From Colicola sp016286205 (GTDB taxonomy: Bacteria > Bacteroidota > Bacteroidia > Bacteroidales > Paludibacteraceae): a DNA stretch of 33,902 bases. The stretch covers positions 1 through 33,902 of the forward strand of contig JAEESF010000016.1 of the NCBI GenBank assembly GCA_016286205.1, in the 5' to 3' direction. Of this stretch, positions 1-7,433 are shown one piece after another. Position numbers and translations under genes: made by a program. How positions within the stretch are numbered: position 1 is the stretch's first letter; every line of letters starts with the position of its first letter. The notes under the pieces were generated by a model, which made no database searches, was not told where the DNA came from, and saw nothing but the letters and a program-made list of their open reading frames with translations.

Positions 1-680
1 CTCGTAGCAATCCTAGACTTTAACCCTTCCCTTAGCCTTGTTGCCTCGGACAAAACGCCGCTGTCCAAAGCCTGACGAGCCACTTCCGTCAACTGATAAC
101 TGAAAACTGAAAGCTGATAGCTCTGCTGCATGTAATCCGCATCCAGAGCCGGACTGTTGAGACTGCCGACAGGCGGTAACTGCGCATCGTCGCCCAACAG
201 CAGCAGGCTGCAATGCTGGTCGTTATAGACATACTTCACCAGATCGTCTAACAGACATCCGCTGCCGAATGTGCCGTTGTCGCGGTTGCCCGAGAGCATC
301 GACGCCTCATCTACGATGAAAAGGGTGTTCCTGTGCAAGTTGTCGCTCAGCGTGAAGGCCTCCGAACCCAGTTGCTTCTGCCGGTAGATCTTCTTATGGA
401 TGGTATAGGCCTGTTCGCCCGAATAACGGCTCAACACCTTGGCTGCACGGCCCGTCGGAGCTAATAGAACACATGGCTGTTTCAACCCTTTCAAAGCGCG
501 TACAAGGGCACTCACAACGCTGGTCTTTCCTGTTCCTGCATAGCCTCGCAGGATGAAGGCCTTGCGTTCGTCACGGCTCACCAGGAACGCACCCAACGCA
601 TCAAAAAGTCCCGCTTTCTCTGCGTTCGGCTCAAACGGCAGTTCCGCCTTGATACGCCCTATGATGAAGTCTGATAACAA
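1..680 (-). CDS. RecD-like ATP-dependent DNA helicase, N-terminal part (runs off left edge)
   Basis: An open frame of 226 codons runs from a TTG at 678-680 to the window edge with no stop. Visible superfamily 1 helicase motifs are Walker A GYAGTGKT (residues 46-53), a motif Ia-like APTGRAAK (74-81), Walker B VDEAS (123-127) and GDDAQLPPVG (163-172). This layout matches the RecD-like/UvrD_C_2 AAA helicases common in Bacteroidetes, which unwind DNA in repair. TTG is the likely start because an in-frame TAA lies at 693-695 and no ATG or GTG occurs between them. Residues about 187-197 are encoded by a 7-bp tandem repeat (see separate entry). The gene is divergent from ffs with about 100 bases between. 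I saw no clear promoter for it. Family is well supported; substrate and partners are unknown. Confidence 0.85.
   Translation of the reverse strand, partial: MLSDFIIGRIKAELPFEPNAEKAGLFDALGAFLVSRDERKAFILRGYAGTGKTSVVSALVRALKGLKQPCVLLAPTGRAAKVLSRYSGEQAYTIHKKIYRQKQLGSEAFTLSDNLHRNTLFIVDEASMLSGNRDNGTFGSGCLLDDLVKYVYNDQHCSLLLLGDDAQLPPVGSLNSPALDADYMQQSYQLSVFSYQLTEVARQALDSGVLSEATRLREGLKSRIAT
93..120. repeat. 7-bp tandem repeat, four copies, inside the helicase gene
   Basis: On the plus strand the unit CTGAWAR occurs four times in a row: CTGATAA, CTGAAAA, CTGAAAG, CTGATAG. The helicase frame stays open across it and reads YQLSVFSYQL, in the stretch just after the GDDAQLPPVG motif. Seven is not a multiple of three, so each copy is read in a different frame. 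Confidence 0.8.
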
Positions 681-731
681 GGGAAGGAATAATTAAAAAT
701 TCAACTAAATAGCTTTTTTTTGCACAAAAAC

Positions 732-762
732 TTGCGTATATCAAAAAATTGTAGTACCTTTG
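732..762 (+). promoter_or_regulatory. Bacteroidales-type promoter of ffs
   Basis: TTG at 732-734, a 20-base spacer, then TACCTTTG at 755-762, which fits the known Bacteroides -33/-7 consensus (TTTG and TAnnTTTG). Transcription should begin a few bases downstream, shortly before the SRP RNA 5' end near 781. The same TTG-N20-TAnnTTTG spacing occurs ahead of the bactofilin and cdsA genes in this window. Confidence 0.75.
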
Positions 763-780
763 CAGCCGATTTCGAATCAT

Positions 781-880
781 AGAGCAAGTCCTATACGACC
801 AGCTCCCTCTGAACTCCCCCAGGTCTTGACCGAAGCAAGGGTAGGAGGTTGTAGCGGTGCGATGTAGTAAGCTTGCTCTT
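781..880 (+). ncRNA. ffs: Signal recognition particle RNA, small bacterial (4.5S-like) type
   Basis: About 100 bases with no Alu domain. The ends pair: AGAGCAAG (781-788) with CTTGCTCT (872-879). The conserved apical region is present: CAGGTC (820-825), an apical UGAC (827-830), then GAAGCA (832-837) and GGGTAGG, followed by the GGTGCGATGTAG stretch that resembles the E. coli 4.5S 3' arm. The RNA binds Ffh to target membrane and secreted proteins to the Sec translocon. It has its own promoter just upstream and ends in a T run. The apical loop reads as URRC type rather than the GGAA of E. coli. The 3' end abuts the stop codon of the convergent subtilase gene. Confidence 0.92.
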
Positions 881-886
881 TTTTTT
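871..886 (+). terminator. Intrinsic terminator of ffs
   Basis: The 3' strand of the terminal SRP RNA stem (CTTGCTCT) runs directly into an unbroken T tract ending at 886. Here the closing helix of the RNA itself acts as the terminator stem. The last T residues and the A at 887 form the TAA stop (885-887 on the minus strand) of the subtilase gene. Confidence 0.7.
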
Positions 887-2282
887 ATTCTACGCGCTGA
901 CCGGACACGTTGTATATTTGGCCCTGACGTATGATTAGTATTTGTCCGTCACGCAGAATTTTCCTGCTCTCTACTTCGGCTTTTACATTTCCGATACTCT
1001 CAGCATACATCGTGTACGCTTTCCATGCATCGGGAATACCATAACCATACTGATTCTTGTCAGGATTATCTACGCGATCAGCAGAAGCAATAATACGATC
1101 GCGTATCTGCATAGCGTTCTCGCTTGGCAGAGCAGACCATAAACTTGCTGCCATGCCTGCCAATAATGGAGTTGCAAAACTGGTTCCATTACTGGTTACT
1201 ATCGTGCCATTTGGCGAGACTAATGTCGCTCTGACACCCACAGCACACACTTCTGGTTTGATCCTACCATCGGCAGAAGGACCATAACTGGAGAAATCGC
1301 CAATTCGGCCACTCGTATTTACTGCACCTACGGTCAATACGCTATCAGCATCTGCTGGTGTGCTAATGGTATGCCAATCTCCATCTCCTTCGTTGCCGGC
1401 CGCTACACAAACTAGCATTCCTTTACGTGCGGCAATGGTGGCTGCTTGCGATACGCGAGTACTTTTCCCGTCTAAGGATGACTTTGGTAAATCCCAACTC
1501 CTGTTGTCAAACATGGCGTATCCTAGCGAAACGGAGAATACATTCACTCCTAGCGAATCGGCCTTTTCAAAAGCAGCAACAAGATTATCCATCTCTTTCG
1601 GACTTTCTGTGTCGTTCTCCTCCGAACGCATCAAGTAGTATTGTGACTTTGTGGCCGCACCGTAGTAACTGCTACGAATGCCGGAAATCGCACTCAAACA
1701 CTCTGTACCATGTGTGCCGGTTGACCCATAGAAATCATCTTCATCGTCCGTAAAATCGAAATGACCTAATTCCAATTCGCTTTGACGGAAACAACCTACT
1801 GCATTGGCATTATAAAATCCACCGTCACAAACGGTCAGTAATATGCCTTGCCCTTCAAATCCGGCCTCATGTAGTGGCTGCAAATTATACAGACTCAACT
1901 GCGCATCCGTTTGATTTTCAGCCGTTTGTTCTGCTTGCTGCTGTATGCGCCAAGGAGCGAACCATGGCCGAGGGCTACTATTGTCACGCGTAATTTCGAC
2001 GCTTTGCACAAACGACAACTCTGCCACTTGTGCCGCTGTTTCTTCATCCATCAGCACGGTCGCACCATTAAACCAACGACTCGTATGGCATAATTCCGCA
2101 CCTAAATGGCATAGACTATCCACATAAGTTGCATTTACTGGATAATCAAGTTCATTGGTTGGAATATTCCATTTTGCGCGTTGCTCAATGGCTCTTGGCG
2201 ATAATGCAAGTTCTCCATCGCTTGGTTTGTCTGTAAAACTGACGAAATAAGCATTTAATAATATCAGTAAAGCTATCATCAT
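885..2282 (-). CDS. Secreted subtilisin-like serine peptidase (S8) with T9SS-like C-terminal tail
   Basis: This 465-residue protein carries the full subtilase catalytic set: Asp153 (VCDGG), His191 (GTHGTE), oxyanion Asn297 (AAGNEGD) and Ser368 (NGTSFATP). Residues about 20-110 look like a propeptide. The C-terminal end, about residues 440-465 (ILRDGQILIIRQ, then IYNVSGQRVE), resembles the short type A tail of proteins exported by the type IX system, so it is probably a surface or secreted protease. The N-terminus is a hydrophobic signal-like segment that oddly lacks Lys or Arg before the core. It starts two bases after the rlmD stop and is the last gene of the long minus-strand run; its stop touches the ffs terminator. 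Substrate unknown. Confidence 0.88.
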   Translation of the reverse strand: MMIALLILLNAYFVSFTDKPSDGELALSPRAIEQRAKWNIPTNELDYPVNATYVDSLCHLGAELCHTSRWFNGATVLMDEETAAQVAELSFVQSVEITRDNSSPRPWFAPWRIQQQAEQTAENQTDAQLSLYNLQPLHEAGFEGQGILLTVCDGGFYNANAVGCFRQSELELGHFDFTDDEDDFYGSTGTHGTECLSAISGIRSSYYGAATKSQYYLMRSEENDTESPKEMDNLVAAFEKADSLGVNVFSVSLGYAMFDNRSWDLPKSSLDGKSTRVSQAATIAARKGMLVCVAAGNEGDGDWHTISTPADADSVLTVGAVNTSGRIGDFSSYGPSADGRIKPEVCAVGVRATLVSPNGTIVTSNGTSFATPLLAGMAASLWSALPSENAMQIRDRIIASADRVDNPDKNQYGYGIPDAWKAYTMYAESIGNVKAEVESRKILRDGQILIIRQGQIYNVSGQRVE

Positions 2283-2284
2283 GT

Positions 2285-3700
2285 TTATTTTAGTTCCAAT
2301 TGTACGACATTTTCTACATGCTGTGTATGCGGAAACATATCTACCGGCTGAATTTCCGTTACACGATATTTGGCATCTAGCAACTGCAAATCGCGTGCTT
2401 GTGTGGCAGGATTACAACTTACATAGACTATACGTCTCGGTTCGGCATTTAGAATCACGTTGACTACATCTTCATGCATTCCGGCGCGTGGAGGATCGGT
2501 TATGATAACATCCGGACGACCATATTGTGCAACGAAATCGTCATTCAGTATATCTTTCATGTCTCCTGCGAAGAACAATGTATTTTCAATACCGTTAATC
2601 TTCGAATTTTCCTTTGCATCTTCAATCGCTTCGGGCACATACTCTATACCAATAACTTGTCTCGCTTGCCGCGCCACGAAATTGGCAATTGTACCTGTTC
2701 CTGTATATAAGTCATATACCAGTTCATTGCCGGTCAAACAGGCCATACGGCGAGCTACTTTATATAATTCGTATGCTTGCTCTGTATTGGTCTGGTAGAA
2801 TGATTTTGGTCCTACTTTGAACTGCAGATCTTCCATCTCTTCGAATATATGGTCTTGGCCAAAATAGACTTTGACTTCTTGGTCTCCAATGGTGTCATTG
2901 AATTTCAGATTCTCCACGTAGAGTAGGGATACAATTTCCGAAAATTCCTGGTGCAGCCATTCTAATAATTGCAAGCACGCGTCATTAACTTTCTCTCCAA
3001 ACGACACAATCAGCATTAATTCTCCTTTATGGTTGTTGCGTATGATGAGTGTGCGTAATTGCCCCTCATGCTTATGTTCGTTATAGAAAGTTATGCCATG
3101 CGTGCGAGCGTGCTCGCGTATTCCGTTGCGGATGCGGTTGTTAACCTCAGGCATCAAGTGACATTCTTCAATGTCCAGCACTTTGTCAAAACAATTAGGG
3201 ATATGAAAGCCAAGACCGTATGCTGTCAGTTCGCCGATTCGTTCGCTATCCAATTCTTGGAATACTTCCGTAGGCAGCCATTTGCGGTCAGAAAAGGTAA
3301 ACTCCAGTTTGTTGCGATATTCGTAGATATGCTTACTATCCAAGATAGGATTAATCTCAGGCAACTCAATCTTGCCAATACGAGTCAGATTATCAACTAT
3401 TTGTTGCTGTTTGTATTGCAATTGTGCATCGTATGGCAGTATTTGCCATTTACAACCGCCACATACGCCAAAATGCTTGCATCGCGCCTCACAACGAACT
3501 TTGCTAGGTTCGACAACGCGTACCACGCGAGCTTCTTGGTAGCTATGTTTCTTTTTTATGATCTGCAGATCCACGATATCGCCTGGTACGCAGTTAGGAA
3601 CAAATGTCACTAAGTCATTAATCCGTACGAGCGCTTTGCCTTCTGCTGCTACTCCGGTTATTTCAACATTCTCTATGAGAGGTAAATTCTTCTTTTTCAT
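2285..3700 (-). CDS. rlmD: 23S rRNA (uracil-5-)-methyltransferase, RlmD/RumA family
   Basis: This enzyme transfers a methyl group from S-adenosylmethionine to a uridine of rRNA (U1939 in the E. coli RlmD case). The N-terminus is a TRAM RNA-binding domain. A Cys-x5-Cys-x2-Cys cluster (residues 74, 80, 83) plus Cys180 (EECHLMP) fits the iron-sulfur ligands of this family. The methyltransferase domain shows DLYTGTGT, DPPRAGMH and the catalytic Cys429 in YVSCNPATQARDL. I chose the ATG at 3700 (471 residues, MKKKNLPL) because it overlaps the upstream stop as TAATG; an ATG 18 bases earlier (3718) is possible. Some family members modify other uridines, so the exact site is inferred. Confidence 0.92.
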   Translation of the reverse strand: MKKKNLPLIENVEITGVAAEGKALVRINDLVTFVPNCVPGDIVDLQIIKKKHSYQEARVVRVVEPSKVRCEARCKHFGVCGGCKWQILPYDAQLQYKQQQIVDNLTRIGKIELPEINPILDSKHIYEYRNKLEFTFSDRKWLPTEVFQELDSERIGELTAYGLGFHIPNCFDKVLDIEECHLMPEVNNRIRNGIREHARTHGITFYNEHKHEGQLRTLIIRNNHKGELMLIVSFGEKVNDACLQLLEWLHQEFSEIVSLLYVENLKFNDTIGDQEVKVYFGQDHIFEEMEDLQFKVGPKSFYQTNTEQAYELYKVARRMACLTGNELVYDLYTGTGTIANFVARQARQVIGIEYVPEAIEDAKENSKINGIENTLFFAGDMKDILNDDFVAQYGRPDVIITDPPRAGMHEDVVNVILNAEPRRIVYVSCNPATQARDLQLLDAKYRVTEIQPVDMFPHTQHVENVVQLELK

Positions 3701-5949
3701 TAGTCTTGCAATAACCATCTAATAGAATAATGATATATGCGGTCGAAATCGCTGGTCGCTTCCAACGGGAATGCCCAAACCAGGGTTCTGGATTGTTCAT
3801 CCTCGCTTCGCCAACCGATAGCTGCATCACAACGCATGTCTTCGTAATGAGCAATGCGTTTGGCGTTCGCTCCAAAAGGCTGAATGGCTTCCGGAGATGC
3901 GCAGAATAATTGTCGGTCGTTTGGCTCTAGTTCCACCTGGTATATCACTTTATGATGCGCACAGACGATACGTCCGGAGCGAGTGGCATGCGTAGCACGA
4001 GGTGAGAAGTGTAGATACGAATGACTCCAAGCGGTGTCCAAAGCGTTCAATCTTTCGGCACTAATCAGTATTCGTCCGTTCTTTGCTAAATAGTCTGTTA
4101 TTTGTTGTTGAAGTGTGGAATCCAACGGCATCCGTTGTCTTCCGCATACTATATCTACTAGTTTGTAGGTGCTGTCAATCTGCGCCATACTGCTGGTTGC
4201 ACTTACATAACTAATACGATGATGCTGCAGAATACGGCCGTGAGATACGCTATAGTCATGCGTATTTCCTATCGTTATCTGGCCTGCATGGTCACGATAA
4301 CAACTTCCCCAACCGCAATTATCATCATCCAACCATTTGCTGTCACGACGATAATCCCATTGCTGACCTATATAGGCGCAACTGATACGGTCTTCACAAG
4401 CGTAACTGCCAGGAACAATACCCGCGTATGTAGAATCAGCAAACCACTCTGGTCCGTAAACATCACTGAATGCGTCAACAATCAGCACACAAGGCGAATC
4501 CTCCTTTTGACTGATGTATGCGCTTACGATCGGACTAGGCAAACTCAAACCACCATCATTGCCGGCCACTACATAGCAGTTGTAACGTACTCCGTTTTTT
4601 AGCTCCAGTTTGGTCTCCGTCTTCTTATCCACTTGTTGTACGTTCCATTCTCCGTCATCCTCCTGGACATAAACCATATAATAGGTCGGTTTTGCAGTCT
4701 TTTCCAACGAGTCTAGTTGTGGAATCCAACGTAGTGTGCCGTCTCTACTGATAGATAATTGTTCGATAGGAAGTGGTTGAACGACAGCCGATTTACCATT
4801 CAGATAACGCAATATACCTTTGTAGATCGCACGTACGGCTGTTTGCCGGAATTTTGGATCAAGGCCATAATACATATCTGCCATGTTCTTATGGCTCAAT
4901 AACTCCAAAATCAGACTTGGAACCACTGGTACTCGAGATTCACAGTAGTTGGCTTCTCTCAGTTGTCTGCGTGTCCAATCTGGTACAATGGCTTGCAAAT
5001 CGTTGGTAATCTGCGTTTGTATCCAGTCTGCTAAGTTACGGTTAACCCTTTGCCGATCACGGCCATCCCCTAGTGTCTTTTTTCCATTGTCATCGTGTGC
5101 GGTGTAGATACATAGTGTACCAATAATAGTGCTATCATCCCCACTATCTACGCCGTCTGTATGTAAAGCCAAACAGAGGTCAATTGGAACGCCCTTTCCT
5201 TGCTCGTCAGGATTTTTACTACTTCCTCCGGATAGATAATTCACCCAAAGTCCGCGGCATTTCATATCATCCTTATATTCATTGCCATCATACAGATCCC
5301 ACAACCTAGATGGCACTCCTTTGCGTTTCATCCAGTAGCGAGCGCCTTCAGTCCAACGAGGCATGCCAGACATGCCTTCCTCTTCTTGTTCAATGCCAGC
5401 GCGAGGAATATGCACTTCTGCACCCGCATTTTCCAGCATCTGCTTCAGCAGACGAACATACTCTTGACTATACAGATCCTCCACAGTAGTCCACAATGTT
5501 GCTCGCTGCCAAATCCATTGGTCCCGTTCCTTGTTATAATACAGGCCATGACTTGGCCAAAGAGCAATATGCTTGTCTCTTAGGTCCTTGTGCTTGCTTG
5601 TGACCATAACACCTCGACCACAATCTGTTATCAGGCTGTCAATAGGGTAGTTCCCGCTCCATATTTCTATTGTGCCTTTGTCACTACCGAGAACCCACTG
5701 GCTAACACGTTTTTTTAGGTCCTCTACACTGGCTGGTGTCCAACTGACATCGCTGAGTATAGCATTGGTACGTATGATAACGTGTTCATCATCCACACGC
5801 ACACTCTTGACACGGACAGTAGGAGACCATACGCGTGAAAAACCGGTATAAGCCATTAGCGAGTCACCCAAGACTCGCATATTAACCCCTGCCTGACTAG
5901 TGAGTGTGCCTAAAAGGCACAAGAGTATAAAAGAAAGATACTTCTTCAC
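3700..5949 (-). CDS. Secreted N-acetylmuramoyl-L-alanine amidase-like protein with fibronectin III region (xanthan-lyase-like)
   Basis: A 749-residue protein with a signal peptide (residues 1-20). Residues about 125-385 resemble the zinc amidase_3 fold: His134 (PSHG), Glu157 (TTVEDLY), His263 (ALHTDG) and Glu349 (LILELLSHKN) fall where the metal ligands and catalytic Glu are expected, suggesting cleavage of peptidoglycan amide bonds. Residues about 395-490 look like a fibronectin III domain. The rest matches the C-terminal half of Bacteroidales proteins usually annotated xanthan lyase or golvesin-domain protein; I cannot assign it a role. The start is a GTG immediately after the TAA of the preceding gene, in the same frame. 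It overlaps rlmD by one base (TAATG). Amidase activity is an inference from spacing of residues. Confidence 0.75.
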   Translation of the reverse strand: MKKYLSFILLCLLGTLTSQAGVNMRVLGDSLMAYTGFSRVWSPTVRVKSVRVDDEHVIIRTNAILSDVSWTPASVEDLKKRVSQWVLGSDKGTIEIWSGNYPIDSLITDCGRGVMVTSKHKDLRDKHIALWPSHGLYYNKERDQWIWQRATLWTTVEDLYSQEYVRLLKQMLENAGAEVHIPRAGIEQEEEGMSGMPRWTEGARYWMKRKGVPSRLWDLYDGNEYKDDMKCRGLWVNYLSGGSSKNPDEQGKGVPIDLCLALHTDGVDSGDDSTIIGTLCIYTAHDDNGKKTLGDGRDRQRVNRNLADWIQTQITNDLQAIVPDWTRRQLREANYCESRVPVVPSLILELLSHKNMADMYYGLDPKFRQTAVRAIYKGILRYLNGKSAVVQPLPIEQLSISRDGTLRWIPQLDSLEKTAKPTYYMVYVQEDDGEWNVQQVDKKTETKLELKNGVRYNCYVVAGNDGGLSLPSPIVSAYISQKEDSPCVLIVDAFSDVYGPEWFADSTYAGIVPGSYACEDRISCAYIGQQWDYRRDSKWLDDDNCGWGSCYRDHAGQITIGNTHDYSVSHGRILQHHRISYVSATSSMAQIDSTYKLVDIVCGRQRMPLDSTLQQQITDYLAKNGRILISAERLNALDTAWSHSYLHFSPRATHATRSGRIVCAHHKVIYQVELEPNDRQLFCASPEAIQPFGANAKRIAHYEDMRCDAAIGWRSEDEQSRTLVWAFPLEATSDFDRIYHYSIRWLLQD

Positions 5950-6507
5950 TTAAAAATCCTCGTCGCTCAAATCAGTTGTACTTTGACGATTCTTTTGGCT
6001 GGCTTCATTAAGCGAACGAACCAAATCATCGCGCATTTTCTCTTGATAGCTTTCAGCAATATCATAGTCTTTTGCGTCGTTTTCTTTGAAAACCACACGT
6101 ACTTTGATGATTGCAACGCCACTTTGCAACTTCTCAATCAGTTCCGGAGTTACTTCATAAGAAGTAATCGTTTTGAAATACGAGATAGTTGCCTTGCCAT
6201 TTTTTGTGTTGAACTTCTCCTTTTGTACTTGCGAGCCTTTTACACGCGGCAAAGTGGTACGATCTCCATCTGCAAAGCGGATTAGAATACGCGAAGCATC
6301 GGTAAACTCGTTGTATTCATTCACATTGACAGTCCAAACGAGTAGAGTGGTGACATCTGCTCCATTTTGGCGTTCCTGATTGAAAGCCAACTGAGGTTTT
6401 AGATTTTTGGACGTGGTGTTGTCTACGTGAATAAACTTGCCATTAGCTGCTTGCATACCAATAGTAGCCAAAAGTGTTAACACACACACAATCAGTTTCT
6501 TGTTCAT
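5950..6507 (-). CDS. Small secreted protein of unknown function
   Basis: A 185-residue protein beginning MNKKLIVCVLTLLATIGMQA, a clear signal peptide cleaved near residue 20. The mature part is charged, without cysteines or recognisable domains; it contains alternating hydrophobic segments suggesting a beta-rich fold (about residues 50-150) and a polar, probably helical tail ending SDEDF. The frame is open 68 codons further upstream, but that would overlap the TraB-like gene and give no signal peptide, so the ATG at 6505-6507 is preferred; it follows the upstream stop by 11 bases. It lies between a TraB-like protein and an envelope amidase and is likely cotranscribed with them. I do not recognise the family. 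Confidence 0.8.
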   Translation of the reverse strand: MNKKLIVCVLTLLATIGMQAANGKFIHVDNTTSKNLKPQLAFNQERQNGADVTTLLVWTVNVNEYNEFTDASRILIRFADGDRTTLPRVKGSQVQKEKFNTKNGKATISYFKTITSYEVTPELIEKLQSGVAIIKVRVVFKENDAKDYDIAESYQEKMRDDLVRSLNEASQKNRQSTTDLSDEDF

Positions 6508-6518
6508 TGTTGATTGAT

Positions 6519-7433
6519 TTAGTTGGTTGTAGATATAGTTGATTTGTTTATATTTCTTCGATTGACAGGACGAACACGATAACCGGCCGCTCGTAATTGT
6601 TCCAGCAATCCCTTTTCTCCTCCCAGGTAAATGGCATTGAGCGTGATAAAACAGCCACCTTGAGTCAAATATGGTTTCAAGCGCTTTACCCATTGCTGGT
6701 TTCGCTGACAATACACCTTGTAGTCAGAGTATGAAATACTGGTTTTGTTGTCCGGCCCTTCTACTTGATAAGCTATATCCGCCAATCTGCCAGACAAGTA
6801 CATCTCTTTGATTGTTCGTTCTTGTTTTACTTCATACTCCGGATACTCTATCACTTTGAGCAATTCTTTGCATTGCCAATGGAATGGTTCGCGGTCAAAA
6901 AGCATATACATGGTTTCTCCGATATTATCCAATCCTTTGACTGGAATATCACGTTCTGCCGCTACTTGCTCAAAGAAACTTTCCATCGATTGTTGTTCAT
7001 CGTAATGAAGCCATTGTTTCATCAGTTCAGCCCGAAATAGTTCTGTTAAATATGATGGTTTCATTCTGCACAATTTATCTAGTCCGAGTCCCAAATTGAT
7101 GCGAAGAGCATTGTCTATGAGTTGATATTCGCTTTCGCTATAGAAATTACTCAATTTAACAGAGTCGGGGAGAATCGCCGCTTGGCGCAAAGCAGCAATC
7201 GCTTCGTAGTCTTGCATGGCAAATTCAGTAAGAACCAGATTGCAACGACTGAAACACTTGAATACATTGGGAATAGTATCCAAGAACTGCATGTTAACCA
7301 GCCGATTAGTTGCCAGCACATACGATTTTTGCTTGCTCGATTGTCCGCTGATCTCATACAATAACTGAGCCTTCGTAGGCATGAGAATCATCGAACAGAA
7401 CAGAATAATCAATATGACTTTATATTGCTTCAT
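6519..7433 (-). CDS. TraB/GumN (Tiki-like) family protein with degenerate GxxH motifs
   Basis: A 304-residue protein with a signal peptide (residues 1-22). After it comes LLYEISG and, towards the end, GGCFITLNAIYLGGEKGLLEQ, the two signatures that frame TraB/GumN proteins. In family members thought to be metalloproteases the first motif is GxxH (as in SYLFGTIHL) and the second GxxH (as in GALHL). Here they read ATNR (41-44) and NAIY (266-269), so both histidines and both glycines are gone. The protein may have kept the fold but lost metal-dependent activity. It starts at the TAATG overlap with the TPR gene and lies in an envelope-related stretch. Function unknown. Confidence 0.75.
   Translation of the reverse strand: MKQYKVILIILFCSMILMPTKAQLLYEISGQSSKQKSYVLATNRLVNMQFLDTIPNVFKCFSRCNLVLTEFAMQDYEAIAALRQAAILPDSVKLSNFYSESEYQLIDNALRINLGLGLDKLCRMKPSYLTELFRAELMKQWLHYDEQQSMESFFEQVAAERDIPVKGLDNIGETMYMLFDREPFHWQCKELLKVIEYPEYEVKQERTIKEMYLSGRLADIAYQVEGPDNKTSISYSDYKVYCQRNQQWVKRLKPYLTQGGCFITLNAIYLGGEKGLLEQLRAAGYRVRPVNRRNINKSTISTTN

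Noticed and set aside
719..722. TTTG as -33 element for ffs
   Set aside because: The distance to TACCTTTG would be 32 bases; TTG at 732-734 gives the expected 20.
3059..3613. 184-residue plus-strand open frame
   Set aside because: It lies wholly antisense to rlmD, whose protein matches a well-known family with all motifs; the plus-strand product has no recognisable features.
6508..6711. N-terminal extension of the small secreted protein to 253 residues
   Set aside because: It would overlap the TraB-like gene by about 190 bases and hide a clear signal peptide.
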